Part shown: piece after piece, positions 6,925 to 13,543 of the stretch | Position numbering within the stretch: the stretch's first letter is position 1 | Layout: each line of letters begins with the position of its first letter | From: Candidatus Bathyarchaeota archaeon | GTDB taxonomy: Archaea; Thermoproteota; CALKCG01; B24; JAGTQN01 | Length of the DNA: 13,585 nucleotides | Assembly (NCBI GenBank): GCA_018396395.1 | Contig: JAGTQN010000041.1 | Coordinates: forward strand, 1 to 13,585 | Direction of reading: 5' to 3' | Notes under the pieces: generated by a model | The model's input: only the letters and a program-made list of their open reading frames with translations | What the model was told of the DNA's origin: nothing | Databases searched by the model: none | Made by a program: the position numbers and the translations under genes

Positions 6925-7944
6925 TCACATGAGCTTGATTCCCTTCGCCGCAAAATCCCTCTTTATCCTCGTATTTACCTCATCCAGCAAAAGTACCCTG
7001 TTCTTATAGCTAACATGGAGGGAGAGTTCCAGTCTCTGGGATGTCGGAGTCAGGGCTGTTAGAAAAACCTCCGGAGGAGGATCGGGACTTGCATAGCGGG
7101 CCTCAGAGGCAATCTGCCTAAGAAGGGCCTTCACGGAATCCGTATCCTGATCTATGGGCACGGAGAGGGATATCGTAACCTTCATCAGACCGTTGGGGAG
7201 TTCGTAGTTAACGATCTTCCAGCGGGAGAGGTCCGAATTCGGAACGATGATATAATTGTGAGTATTTAGGTCGTAGAGCCTCGTCCTGCGAACACCGATC
7301 TGCACAACCTCACAGACCTCCCCCGTTGGCAACTGGATTGTATCTCCCTCCCGGAAGGGATGATCCAACATGATAAAGAAGCCTGCCAAGAAGTTTGAGA
7401 TCGTATCTTGGGCTGCTAGGGCTATAGCAAGGCTAGCGATGCCGACGCCGGCTAAGGGTGCCGTTACATCGATGTGGAAAGTATTTAGAATGGAAAGGGT
7501 GGCTAAGAGAATGATGAAAATCTTTCCGATCTTGTTGACGATGGGCATCAGGACGTCATCAATCTTTGTCTCAGTCCTCTTCGCCACAGTCCGGCCATAC
7601 CAAGTAATGATGATATCGTAGGCTTTGTAGGCGATAACTCCTATGAGGACTATGCCCAGAACATCGAGGCTCTCGTGAATGAAGAGAAGGAAATCCTCAG
7701 GAAGGTAAGGAGAGAAGTAGGGCAAGGCAGCGTAAAGACCTCCGAGGATCAGGATGAAGTAAACAGGTACATTAATGGCCTTTATGATATCAAGGTCGAT
7801 GGCAGTCTTGCTCCCCTCAGCCAGAGGTTTAAGGTAACGCTTCGTGATATAAAGGGCGATCTTAGCCACTAAAATGGAGATGGCTATGATGAGGAAGCCT
7901 ATCAGCAAGGCTGGGACTCCTAAGGTTTCCAAGAATAAAACCAT
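6925..7944 (-). CDS. Small-conductance mechanosensitive channel, MscS family
   Basis: This 339-residue membrane protein should open under membrane tension and release solutes during hypo-osmotic shock, as a homo-heptamer in MscS. Hydrophobic segments lie at about residues 8-33, 56-78, 92-115 and 136-156, followed by the pore helix GVGIASLAIALAAQDTISNF (166-185), with the Gly/Ala pattern typical of MscS TM3. Next come FFIMLDHPFREGDTIQL (189-205), the start of the beta domain, and YIIVPNSDLSRWKIVN (231-246), both diagnostic. The C-terminal alpha/beta vestibule domain is complete. The number of helices before the pore (four) is one or two more than in E. coli MscS. The ATG at 7942-7944 has only a weak purine-rich upstream region (GGATGTGGAAAA). 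A TATA-like box lies 42-49 nt upstream. It is monocistronic. Confidence 0.93.
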   Translation of the reverse strand: MVLFLETLGVPALLIGFLIIAISILVAKIALYITKRYLKPLAEGSKTAIDLDIIKAINVPVYFILILGGLYAALPYFSPYLPEDFLLFIHESLDVLGIVLIGVIAYKAYDIIITWYGRTVAKRTETKIDDVLMPIVNKIGKIFIILLATLSILNTFHIDVTAPLAGVGIASLAIALAAQDTISNFLAGFFIMLDHPFREGDTIQLPTGEVCEVVQIGVRRTRLYDLNTHNYIIVPNSDLSRWKIVNYELPNGLMKVTISLSVPIDQDTDSVKALLRQIASEARYASPDPPPEVFLTALTPTSQRLELSLHVSYKNRVLLLDEVNTRIKRDFAAKGIKLM

Positions 7945-7985
7945 TTTTCCACATCCATTTCCTAGGTTCCTGTAGCGTCAACTGA

Positions 7986-7993
7986 AATTATAA
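7986..7993 (-). promoter_or_regulatory. TATA box for the MscS gene
   Basis: On the minus strand TTCTTATAATTTC lies 42-49 nt before the ATG at 7944. At archaeal spacing it places the transcript start near 7964 and gives a leader of about 20 nt. Confidence 0.4.
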
Positions 7994-8088
7994 GAAATCT
8001 ACCTAGAATAGAAAAGATTTTTGATAGGAAAGGAGCATTGGGAAAGCCCTCGTAAAAAGTCGAAGGGGGATGGGTCTAAGGATTTTTC

Positions 8089-8380
8089 ATGAAACGTTAT
8101 CCGATACCTATCATGAAAAGGTATCGTATTCTGGAATTCTTGGATATGAAGGAGCCTTTAAGGATACGTGAGATGCTTATGAGCAAAATCTCTTAGCGTA
8201 GAAAGGTTGCTCAGAAGCAAAGGATGGCGTTCCCCTTAAGAAAGATGGCTGGGGACAAAAAAATGGAGAAAAAACCTTGGTTTAGGAGCTTGAGAAACTT
8301 AAGCGCTTATATGATGAAGGAGCTTTAACAAAGATGAGGATGCGAAGGCGAAGAGAAAGCTATGGAATAATGTCATATGA
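8089..8380 (+). pseudogene. Decayed small protein with C-terminal SHOCT-like motif
   Basis: An ATG at 8089 opens a 35-residue frame (MKRYPIPIMKRYRILEF, LDMKEPLRIREMLMSKIS) that ends at TAG 8194. It resembles the first helices of a winged-helix protein, but only loosely. Further on, after a TAG at about 8283, the plus strand reads ELEKLKRLYDEGALT (8286-8330). This is the SHOCT pattern (L-x-K-L-K-x-L-x-D-x-G-x-L-T), a short oligomerisation or binding helix pair usually at a protein's C-terminus. Restoring one A in ACAAAG (about 8328-8333) continues it as KDEDAKAKRKLW, exactly as SHOCT should continue, to a stop at 8378-8380. At least two stops and one frameshift interrupt the gene. Whether the N-terminal and SHOCT parts belonged to one protein is inference. 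Confidence 0.45.
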
Positions 8381-8740
8381 CTTTTTATTTAAGATACTGC
8401 ATGGCTAACTTGTGGATGAAGAGTCGTAAAATAAAAAAGAATGTACATATGTATGCTATACTTTGCTATGCTTATCTTCAAGTGGATAGACAAGAATCTT
8501 GACAATAGGAAGAAAGGAAGCTAAGATCATTCATCGATCCTTAGCATAGGTGCCTAAAATCTCCATATTCTTTCGATGGGTTATATTCTAAGCACAGTCC
8601 CAAACCTTTTTGACCTATTCTTAAACATTCACCTCCATGCCCTCTTTATCGGTAGATTCTGTAATTGCTCTTCTAAACCTATTATGGGAATATCTTTCTC
8701 TTCTCAGCAGATGTCGAATTTTTGAGCCTCCCTCTTTTTC
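8381..8740. other. Intergenic gap with motif copy C
   Basis: No supported gene lies in this 360-base stretch. It includes a 27-codon frame (8441-8524, starting MYICMLYFAML) with no ribosome site, and copy C of the recurrent intergenic motif (AGTCCCAAACCTTTTTGACC, 8596-8615). Reading the motif on the minus strand, a Shine-Dalgarno-like GGAGGTGA precedes an ATG and a 15-codon frame (KNRSKRFGT), which is too short to call. Confidence 0.3.
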
Positions 8741-8745
8741 TCCAT

Positions 8746-8757
8746 AAAGGTTATAAA
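8746..8757 (+). promoter_or_regulatory. BRE/TATA promoter of the membrane-protein operon
   Basis: AAAGGTTATAAAG at 8746-8758 combines a purine-rich BRE-like element with a clean TATA box (TTATAAA, 8751-8757). The expected transcript start is near 8779, about 18 nt before the ATG at 8797. The promoter lies inside the longer frame that opens at 8722, which argues against that upstream start. Confidence 0.55.
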
Positions 8758-8796
8758 GGGAAGCTCGGTACTATTAAGACTAGGAATGGCGGTTCT

Positions 8797-9117
8797 ATGG
8801 AGAAAGGTGAACTTTTAGGCTTTTCTTCACTTTTCATAGGCATCGTCCTCCTCATCTTTACTTTCTTCAGCGCCTACGCTTTCCTTAGGGAAGAACTAAG
8901 TCTCGTGGGTTCATCGGACCTCATCAGAACTTTTGGAGAAACACTGGCCCCTTTAATGAAGGCAGCAATCCACGCCATTTATCTAGGCATCATGGTCTGG
9001 ATCGGCTCCATTATAACCTTGAGGGCCATTCAAATAATTACGGGTTTGAGTAAGGAGGGAGGAAGGAAGAGGAAGGAAGAAGGAAAGGAAGAAGCCAAGG
9101 CTGAACAGAAAGCCTAG
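8797..9117 (+). CDS. Two-helix membrane protein with charged cytoplasmic tail, first gene of membrane operon
   Basis: This 106-residue protein (MEKGELLGFSS...) has hydrophobic helices at about 9-30 (FSSLFIGIVLLIFTFFSAYAF) and 56-80. A Lys/Glu-rich tail follows from residue 85 (KEGGRKRKEEGKEEAKAEQK). By the positive-inside rule the tail faces the cytoplasm. No catalytic motif or known family was recognised. I chose ATG 8797 over an earlier possible start at 8722 because a strong TATA box lies between them and the upstream residues are not membrane-like. The next gene begins about 40 nt downstream on the same strand. It could be a small scaffold or anchor subunit of a complex formed with the next two products, which is inference from gene order. 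Confidence 0.7.
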   Translation: MEKGELLGFSSLFIGIVLLIFTFFSAYAFLREELSLVGSSDLIRTFGETLAPLMKAAIHAIYLGIMVWIGSIITLRAIQIITGLSKEGGRKRKEEGKEEAKAEQKA

Positions 9118-9158
9118 CTAATCGAGTAGCCCTCCCGGCCCCTAGATTAGGAATCACT

Positions 9159-9974
9159 TTGGAAAGGATCGGGATGACCCCCGCAAAGGCCATCGGCTTG
9201 GTAGGAAGGCTCCTACTGATTTTCTTTTTCCTCTACCTTACTACATCCTTATACTCCCTATATAATCTCCTTAGTACTGGAAGTTTCTCATTAGGTCAAA
9301 TGGAATTCACGATTACCGAAGATGCCTTAACTGCATCGATTCCCTTTTCTTTCAACAACACGGGCTTCTATGACCTATGGGATTTGAACATAACGACCAC
9401 GATCAAGGATCCAGATGGAAACATCTTATCCAAGGATGAAACCTTTATAGCATCTGTGCCTAGGGGCACTAGGGCTTACGAAACCCATAGGGTTTCCATA
9501 AGCCTAGCTAAGCTTCTATCAGGAAACCTAACAAGGCTGCTGCTTGAGGATGGGGAATTGCAGGCTAACATTTCCATAGGCTTCACATATGCCATGGCTT
9601 TAGGCTTCAGGTTGACATTCTCGAACCTTTCCTTTCCATGGGGAGCACCCTTGAGCCATCTATGCCTAACGCCAGAAGATTTGAGGTTCAACGGAACCCA
9701 TTACATCCTTCCAGTTCGTTTAAGCTTCGAAAATCACTCCGAGTTCCTTCATGTTTCAGGGAGGCTAAGGATTGAAGCCTTCAACGATCGAGGAGAGCTC
9801 TTCAGTACCGGGCTTATGGATGTAGAGGCATCCCCTCGATCGAACTACCATGGAATCTTGGAAGCGATCGTATGGAATCCATCAATGTTTACGGATCGAG
9901 GAAAGATTCGTATCTATTTGGATACGGAACTCTACCACCTCGGACCGGTGGTTATGGCCTATGGCGGAAGCTGA
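9159..9974 (+). CDS. Membrane-anchored extracellular protein with two LEA14/Ig-like beta domains
   Basis: This protein of 271 residues has one N-terminal hydrophobic segment (about 16-36, GRLLLIFFFLYLTTSLYSLY), a signal anchor or uncleaved signal. The remainder is beta-rich and should lie outside the cell. It seems to contain two related domains, about 47-160 and 168-271: compare ITEDALTASIPFSFNNTGF with LTPEDLRFNGTHYILPVRL, and the later IKDPDGNILSK with EAFNDRGELFST. This resembles LEA14/WHy-type or CARDB-like domains, but only by pattern. Seven N-x-S/T sequons (N66, N77, N123, N137, N156, N178, N192) suit a glycosylated archaeal surface protein. The start is TTG 9159; ATG 9174, after GGAAAGGATCGGG, is at least as good. 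Its end overlaps the next start by 14 nt, so the two are probably translationally coupled. Function is unknown. Confidence 0.75.
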   Translation: MERIGMTPAKAIGLVGRLLLIFFFLYLTTSLYSLYNLLSTGSFSLGQMEFTITEDALTASIPFSFNNTGFYDLWDLNITTTIKDPDGNILSKDETFIASVPRGTRAYETHRVSISLAKLLSGNLTRLLLEDGELQANISIGFTYAMALGFRLTFSNLSFPWGAPLSHLCLTPEDLRFNGTHYILPVRLSFENHSEFLHVSGRLRIEAFNDRGELFSTGLMDVEASPRSNYHGILEAIVWNPSMFTDRGKIRIYLDTELYHLGPVVMAYGGS

Positions 9975-10443
9975 ACTGGAAATGGAAACCTTTGGGGAAG
10001 GGAGCTTCCTGAAGCTCCTCAAAAGCCTTCTTCCTAGAATCGCTAAGGCTGTCCTTTGGACCGCTTTCTACATCCTTCTCGATTTTCTTCTTCGCAGAAT
10101 CTTTCCTTACGAAGCCCTTCCTATGGAGCTTATTACCACAACCCGAGGCTTCATTCTAATCCTTACCTTCTTCACCCTGGCAGGGAATCTATCCTCAGGA
10201 ACGATCTTCGAATACATCTTCGGTTTTGCCAAGGGAATATCACTCATAGCCTTCACATGGCTCGCCTTTTGTGGCGGCATCCTAACCCTTACTCTTCCAT
10301 CAGAAACGAGTATTCCCAGCATCTACGTAACGGTAGACTTCAGAATTTTCTTGGGAATGTACATCCTCATCGAACTTTTAGGCATTGCTACGAACATTCT
10401 TCGGGCCATTGAATTCCTTTCAAAGAAGGTCGAGGCGCCTTAA
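9961..10443 (+). CDS. Four-helix integral membrane protein, last gene of membrane operon
   Basis: The product of 160 residues starts MAEAELEMETFGEG and has hydrophobic segments at about 26-46, 62-77, 92-112 and 127-147, with short polar loops and a basic C-terminus (EFLSKKVEAP). A longer frame reaches back to 9850, but ATG 9961 keeps the overlap with the preceding gene to 14 bases and removes a non-membrane-like N-terminal extension. No transporter, enzyme or secretion motif was recognised. Conserved charged residues within helices are few (for example E138 in ILIELLGIA). Coupled translation with the surface protein suggests the two act together, for example as membrane base and exposed domain of one complex; this is inference. 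A hairpin with oligo-T lies just after the stop. Confidence 0.75.
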   Translation: MAEAELEMETFGEGSFLKLLKSLLPRIAKAVLWTAFYILLDFLLRRIFPYEALPMELITTTRGFILILTFFTLAGNLSSGTIFEYIFGFAKGISLIAFTWLAFCGGILTLTLPSETSIPSIYVTVDFRIFLGMYILIELLGIATNILRAIEFLSKKVEAP

Positions 10444-10474
10444 ATCCTTCTAGTCATCCTACCTTCGACAAAAG

Positions 10475-10497
10475 CCCTTTTTATCCTTGGATAAAGG
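10475..10497. terminator. Bidirectional terminator between convergent genes
   Basis: TTTATCC at 10480-10486 and GGATAAA at 10489-10495 form a near-perfect inverted repeat, with T-rich sequence on both strands (CCCTTTTTATCC and its counterpart). It lies 37 nt after the membrane-operon stop and about 40 nt after the LysRS stop on the other strand, so it could end both transcripts. Confidence 0.5.
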
Positions 10498-10532
10498 TTC
10501 TAAAGCCCAGCCGCTACTCGAATTCTTCGGAT

Positions 10533-12167
10533 TTAGGCTTCAGCCTTCATTTTTCCTTTTTTAGCTTGAAGGGCCCGCCTTAAGGCTCCTGCAACCGCAT
10601 CCTTTCCCATAGCCATTACATAGGGTCCAAGCCTAGGGCCATGGTCCGAGCCTAGGAGGATGGAGTAAAGGAGTTGAAAGAACCTTGGGGGAGGAATCCC
10701 ATGACCTCGGGCGATCTCGAAGACGGCATTTTGAACCTGCTCACCGTCAACCTTAGTTTCTAAAAGGGCGATAAAATTCGCTATGGCGTTTTTCTCAGTC
10801 GTTGTAAGGTCGACGTAGGTTTCTGTAATTCCAACTTGGTCCGATACCCAATTAACGGCATAATGAATCCTTCGCTTAAGATCCTCCGATAGCCCCGCCA
10901 CCTTATATCCATATTCCCTAAGCTTAGCAACAATGTAGCCCTCCCTATCCTTCGAAGGTGCCACTTTAGCCAAATAGACGAGGAGATTATACGGAATATG
11001 GAGGCTCGGCTCCTTGGGTGGCTTAAGGCCCACAACATATTCGTATAGCCCAACGAGTTTGATTCTATCCCGGGCATTGGAAACCTTTGTCCTTCCGAAG
11101 TAGACGTCCTCAAGCTTATCGAATTCATCCATATAGCTAGGAATGTCTGTAATAGCGATCCTTCGGGTTCCCACAAACCTCTTGAGGGTTAGAAGGCGAA
11201 GGGATTCTGGTGAACCGTACCTAAGCCATAGCTGGGGCGTAAGGACATTTCCAGCCGACTTGCTGATCTTCTTTCCTCCTTTATCCAAGAACATCTCATA
11301 CCTCGCATGAAGGGGGGGCTCAAAGCCCAGGATCTCGCGGCATACGCGGTCGTTTACTCGGACGGAATCTGCTATATCCTTTCCATAAGCTTCAAATCTT
11401 ATATCCAAAGCTGCCCATCGGGCCGCGAACTCCACCTTCCAGCTAAGCTTCCCACCATTACCCTTTATGGAAACCTCACCCTCATGACCGCACCCCTCTA
11501 GCCATAGTCCTGCGATTTCAGTTCCGCCGCATCTATAGAGAACCCTATCTTCATCGGGAAGCCACTTTAAAGCCTGAGTTGTTAGGCGACCGCAGCTCTC
11601 GCAGACGGCAAAGTACGGTAGGACTTCTCTATACTTCTCTTGTCCCACTTCCTCATCGATGATTTGCCCTATAACATCAGCCTTCGAAAGGATCCTTCTT
11701 ATCGGTTCGATGAGAAGGCCCCTTTTGTAGGCTTCCCTCCCGGAGCGATGCTCATAGGACACTCCACAGGCTTCCAAGGCTTCAAGGAGAAGGGAACTCA
11801 TATGATGGCCATAGCTTTCATGGCATTTGAAGGGATCGGGAATCGAAGTTACGGGAAAGCCCAGATACTTCGAAAGCTCCTTCGGAAGCCCAGCCGGAAC
11901 CTTTCGAAGGGCATCCATATCGTCCGAGAAGGCGATGAGGGAAGCCCTTAACCCCCTTTCCTGAAGGGCTAGGACTACGGCATGGGCCCTTAAGGCATCA
12001 GCTAGGCTTCCGATATGGGGAAAGCCTGAGGCTCCAAGACCGCTCTCAGCCCTTATGATCTCTAGGCTTCTTCCAAGCCTCCGCTCCCTGGATTCTATCT
12101 CATAGGCGATCTTGTCGTACCAAGTTCCATGCCCTATGATTCTTTCCTCTTGGGAAGGCGAATTCAT
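10533..12167 (-). CDS. lysS: Lysyl-tRNA synthetase, class I
   Basis: This cytoplasmic enzyme of 544 residues charges tRNA-Lys with lysine using ATP. It is the class I form found in most archaea and a few bacteria, unrelated to the class II LysRS of most other organisms. The Rossmann catalytic core has the HIGH-type motif GFPHIGSLADALRAH (48-62) and the KMSKS-type loop GGKKISKSAGN (297-307). A zinc-ribbon insertion carries Cys pairs at 189/192 and about 213/226 (CESCG, RCGG, GCGHEG). The C-terminal region is the alpha-helical anticodon-binding cage. Length is typical of the family. The ATG at 12165-12167 has only GGGA immediately upstream, so translation probably depends on a short leader rather than a strong ribosome site. 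It is transcribed divergently from the DUF362 gene and convergently with the membrane operon. Confidence 0.97.
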   Translation of the reverse strand: MNSPSQEERIIGHGTWYDKIAYEIESRERRLGRSLEIIRAESGLGASGFPHIGSLADALRAHAVVLALQERGLRASLIAFSDDMDALRKVPAGLPKELSKYLGFPVTSIPDPFKCHESYGHHMSSLLLEALEACGVSYEHRSGREAYKRGLLIEPIRRILSKADVIGQIIDEEVGQEKYREVLPYFAVCESCGRLTTQALKWLPDEDRVLYRCGGTEIAGLWLEGCGHEGEVSIKGNGGKLSWKVEFAARWAALDIRFEAYGKDIADSVRVNDRVCREILGFEPPLHARYEMFLDKGGKKISKSAGNVLTPQLWLRYGSPESLRLLTLKRFVGTRRIAITDIPSYMDEFDKLEDVYFGRTKVSNARDRIKLVGLYEYVVGLKPPKEPSLHIPYNLLVYLAKVAPSKDREGYIVAKLREYGYKVAGLSEDLKRRIHYAVNWVSDQVGITETYVDLTTTEKNAIANFIALLETKVDGEQVQNAVFEIARGHGIPPPRFFQLLYSILLGSDHGPRLGPYVMAMGKDAVAGALRRALQAKKGKMKAEA

Positions 12168-12203
12168 TCCCTATTTTACGCCACCTTAAAAGCCCATCGA
12201 TTG

Positions 12204-12213
12204 CCATATAAAG
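12204..12213 (-). promoter_or_regulatory. TATA box for the LysRS gene
   Basis: On the minus strand GGCTTTATATGGC lies 37-46 nt before the LysRS ATG, predicting a transcript start near 12183 and a leader of about 15 nt. It is part of a compact divergent promoter region shared with the DUF362 gene. Confidence 0.5.
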
Positions 12214-12281
12214 CCTTAGGCCAAAATAAGGGGTTTGGCATCGATGGTCTCCAAAATCCTGCAAGGTTTATTTGGATATGC

Positions 12282-12290
12282 CATATATAG
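12282..12290 (+). promoter_or_regulatory. TATA box giving a leaderless DUF362 transcript
   Basis: CATATATAG at 12282-12290 is centred about 25 nt before ATG 12311, so transcription should begin at or within a base or two of the start codon. This leaderless layout is common in Thermoproteota. It also shows that the in-frame TTG at 12272, which lies upstream of the TATA box, is not the start. Confidence 0.55.
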
Positions 12291-12310
12291 CCTATCCCAG
12301 TGGCTTTACC

Positions 12311-13306
12311 ATGGCAGTCGTTTCCATAGCCAAGGAAAAGGATGCCTTCAGCCTCGTAGAGGAGGCCCTTAACCTCATAGGAGTCCAAGAAAGGCTGAAG
12401 CCAGGTTTGAAGGTCTTCATAAAACCAAACCTTGTAAGGACGCCTCCCCTCCTTCCATATAAGGATGAGGAGGGAGCCTATGAGATCAGCGTCCTAGAAG
12501 CCGACGATATACATCCAGACGTTGTTGAAGGGACCCTTATCTACCTCCGCAAGTTCGGCATTCACGACATAACCATAGGCGAAGCGGCAGGTGGCTGCGA
12601 AACAACGATACCTTATAAGGCTTATGGCTTCTATGCCATGGCTGAGAAATATGGGGCTAAGCTTGTGGACCTGAACTATGCAGAGGCAGAAAAGGTTCCC
12701 GTTCCAAACAAGTTTCTCCTAGACTACGTATGGGTTCCAAAGGTCATTCTGGAATCGGATCTCATCATAAATGAAGCCATCCTCAAGGTCCATGGGGCTA
12801 CGGTCGTAACCCTATGCATCAAGAATTGGGGTTTGGGCATTCTTCCAGGAAAATACTACGGGTGGAACAAAACGGGGCATCGAAGGAAGGGCCTTGATGC
12901 TGGTCTACCTATACACCAACTCGGAAGTAAGGAAACAATCCTCGGCCAAGAGGTATCAGTTTCCCAGGCAATCGTGGATGTATCGGCGGCCAAGGGATGG
13001 CAAATAAGCCTCATAGATGGGCTTACAAGCACATACCATAAGGGTTTTTCAGTAAAGGATAGGAGACGCATCATCATCGAAAGAACGAATATGATCATCG
13101 CGAGCGATGATATGGTTGCAGCAGATGCTGTGGCTTCTGCTTGTATGAGCCTTGATCCTAAAAAGATCCTACACATCAAGTGGGCGGAAGAGAGGGGCTT
13201 AGGAACTGCCGACCTATCGAGGATTGAGGTGAAGGGAGCAAAGATCGAGGACGTGAGAGTAAGGGGTTATCCTCTATACAGCCAAAGGGAAGTAATAATG
13301 ATGTAG
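12311..13306 (+). CDS. DUF362 domain-containing protein
   Basis: This 331-residue protein starts MAVVSIAKEKDAF and matches the DUF362 pattern: LKPGLKVFIKPNLV (the conserved KPN near the N-terminus), HPDVVEGTLIYLRKFG, ITIGEAAGG, a central ESDLIINEAILKVHG, TLCIKNWGLGILPG, LIDGLTSTYHKG and IASDDMVAADAVASACM. Family members occur alone or fused to ferredoxin domains, and most have no known reaction. This one has no added Cys clusters, so it is the stand-alone form. The start is ATG 12311, placed by a TATA box about 25 nt upstream, consistent with a leaderless mRNA and the absence of a ribosome site. It is divergent from LysRS and nothing in the context indicates the substrate. Confidence 0.88.
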   Translation: MAVVSIAKEKDAFSLVEEALNLIGVQERLKPGLKVFIKPNLVRTPPLLPYKDEEGAYEISVLEADDIHPDVVEGTLIYLRKFGIHDITIGEAAGGCETTIPYKAYGFYAMAEKYGAKLVDLNYAEAEKVPVPNKFLLDYVWVPKVILESDLIINEAILKVHGATVVTLCIKNWGLGILPGKYYGWNKTGHRRKGLDAGLPIHQLGSKETILGQEVSVSQAIVDVSAAKGWQISLIDGLTSTYHKGFSVKDRRRIIIERTNMIIASDDMVAADAVASACMSLDPKKILHIKWAEERGLGTADLSRIEVKGAKIEDVRVRGYPLYSQREVIMM

Positions 13307-13343
13307 CGATATCGATGATATCCCTAACAATGCGCAAGATTTG

Positions 13344-13361
13344 CCTATTTCTCCTTTTTTG
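13344..13361 (+). terminator. Oligo-T terminator of the DUF362 gene
   Basis: CCTATTTCTCCTTTTTTG, 40-55 nt after the stop codon, ends in six T residues. It lies in the loop of an inverted repeat AATGCG/CGCATT (about 13329-13334 and 13365-13370). The same bases are also read, on the other strand, by the degraded gene to the right. Confidence 0.4.
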
Positions 13362-13523
13362 CTTCGCATTAAAAGTTCATCGAGGCTTTGGTGGAAATAG
13401 TTCATCTTTTTAACAAACTCCTTCGCCTCTGGTCCATGGGGAAGGATGGATGGAAGACCTTGAGTTCTTCCTTACGAATCTCCTGAAACCCATGGTATCC
13501 TTACATAAAGGTTAGGCAGAAAG

Positions 13524-13543
13524 CCCATATTTTCAAATATGGG
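13524..13543. repeat. Perfect 9-bp inverted repeat
   Basis: CCCATATTT at 13524-13532 and AAATATGGG at 13535-13543 are separated by two bases. A second inverted repeat, TGAGCGA and TCGCTCA around one base, follows at about 13560-13574. Both lie inside the frameshifted remnant at the right edge, so they may be chance within former coding sequence. Confidence 0.5.

Noticed and set aside
8441..8524. 27-codon ORF (MYICMLYFAMLIFKWID...)
   Set aside because: It has no ribosome site or promoter at sensible spacing and is too short to distinguish from chance. It may be a gene scrap.
8722..8796. Upstream start for the two-helix membrane protein
   Set aside because: The TATA box at 8751-8757 lies within it, so it should not be translated.
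9850..9960. Upstream start for the four-helix membrane protein
   Set aside because: It would overlap the surface-protein gene by 125 bases with a Trp/Arg-rich, non-membrane N-terminus. ATG 9961 gives a normal 14-base overlap.
12272..12310. Upstream TTG start for the DUF362 gene
   Set aside because: It lies before a good TATA box, and the added residues (MDMPYIAYPSGFT) are encoded by the promoter. ATG 12311 fits family N-termini and a leaderless transcript.
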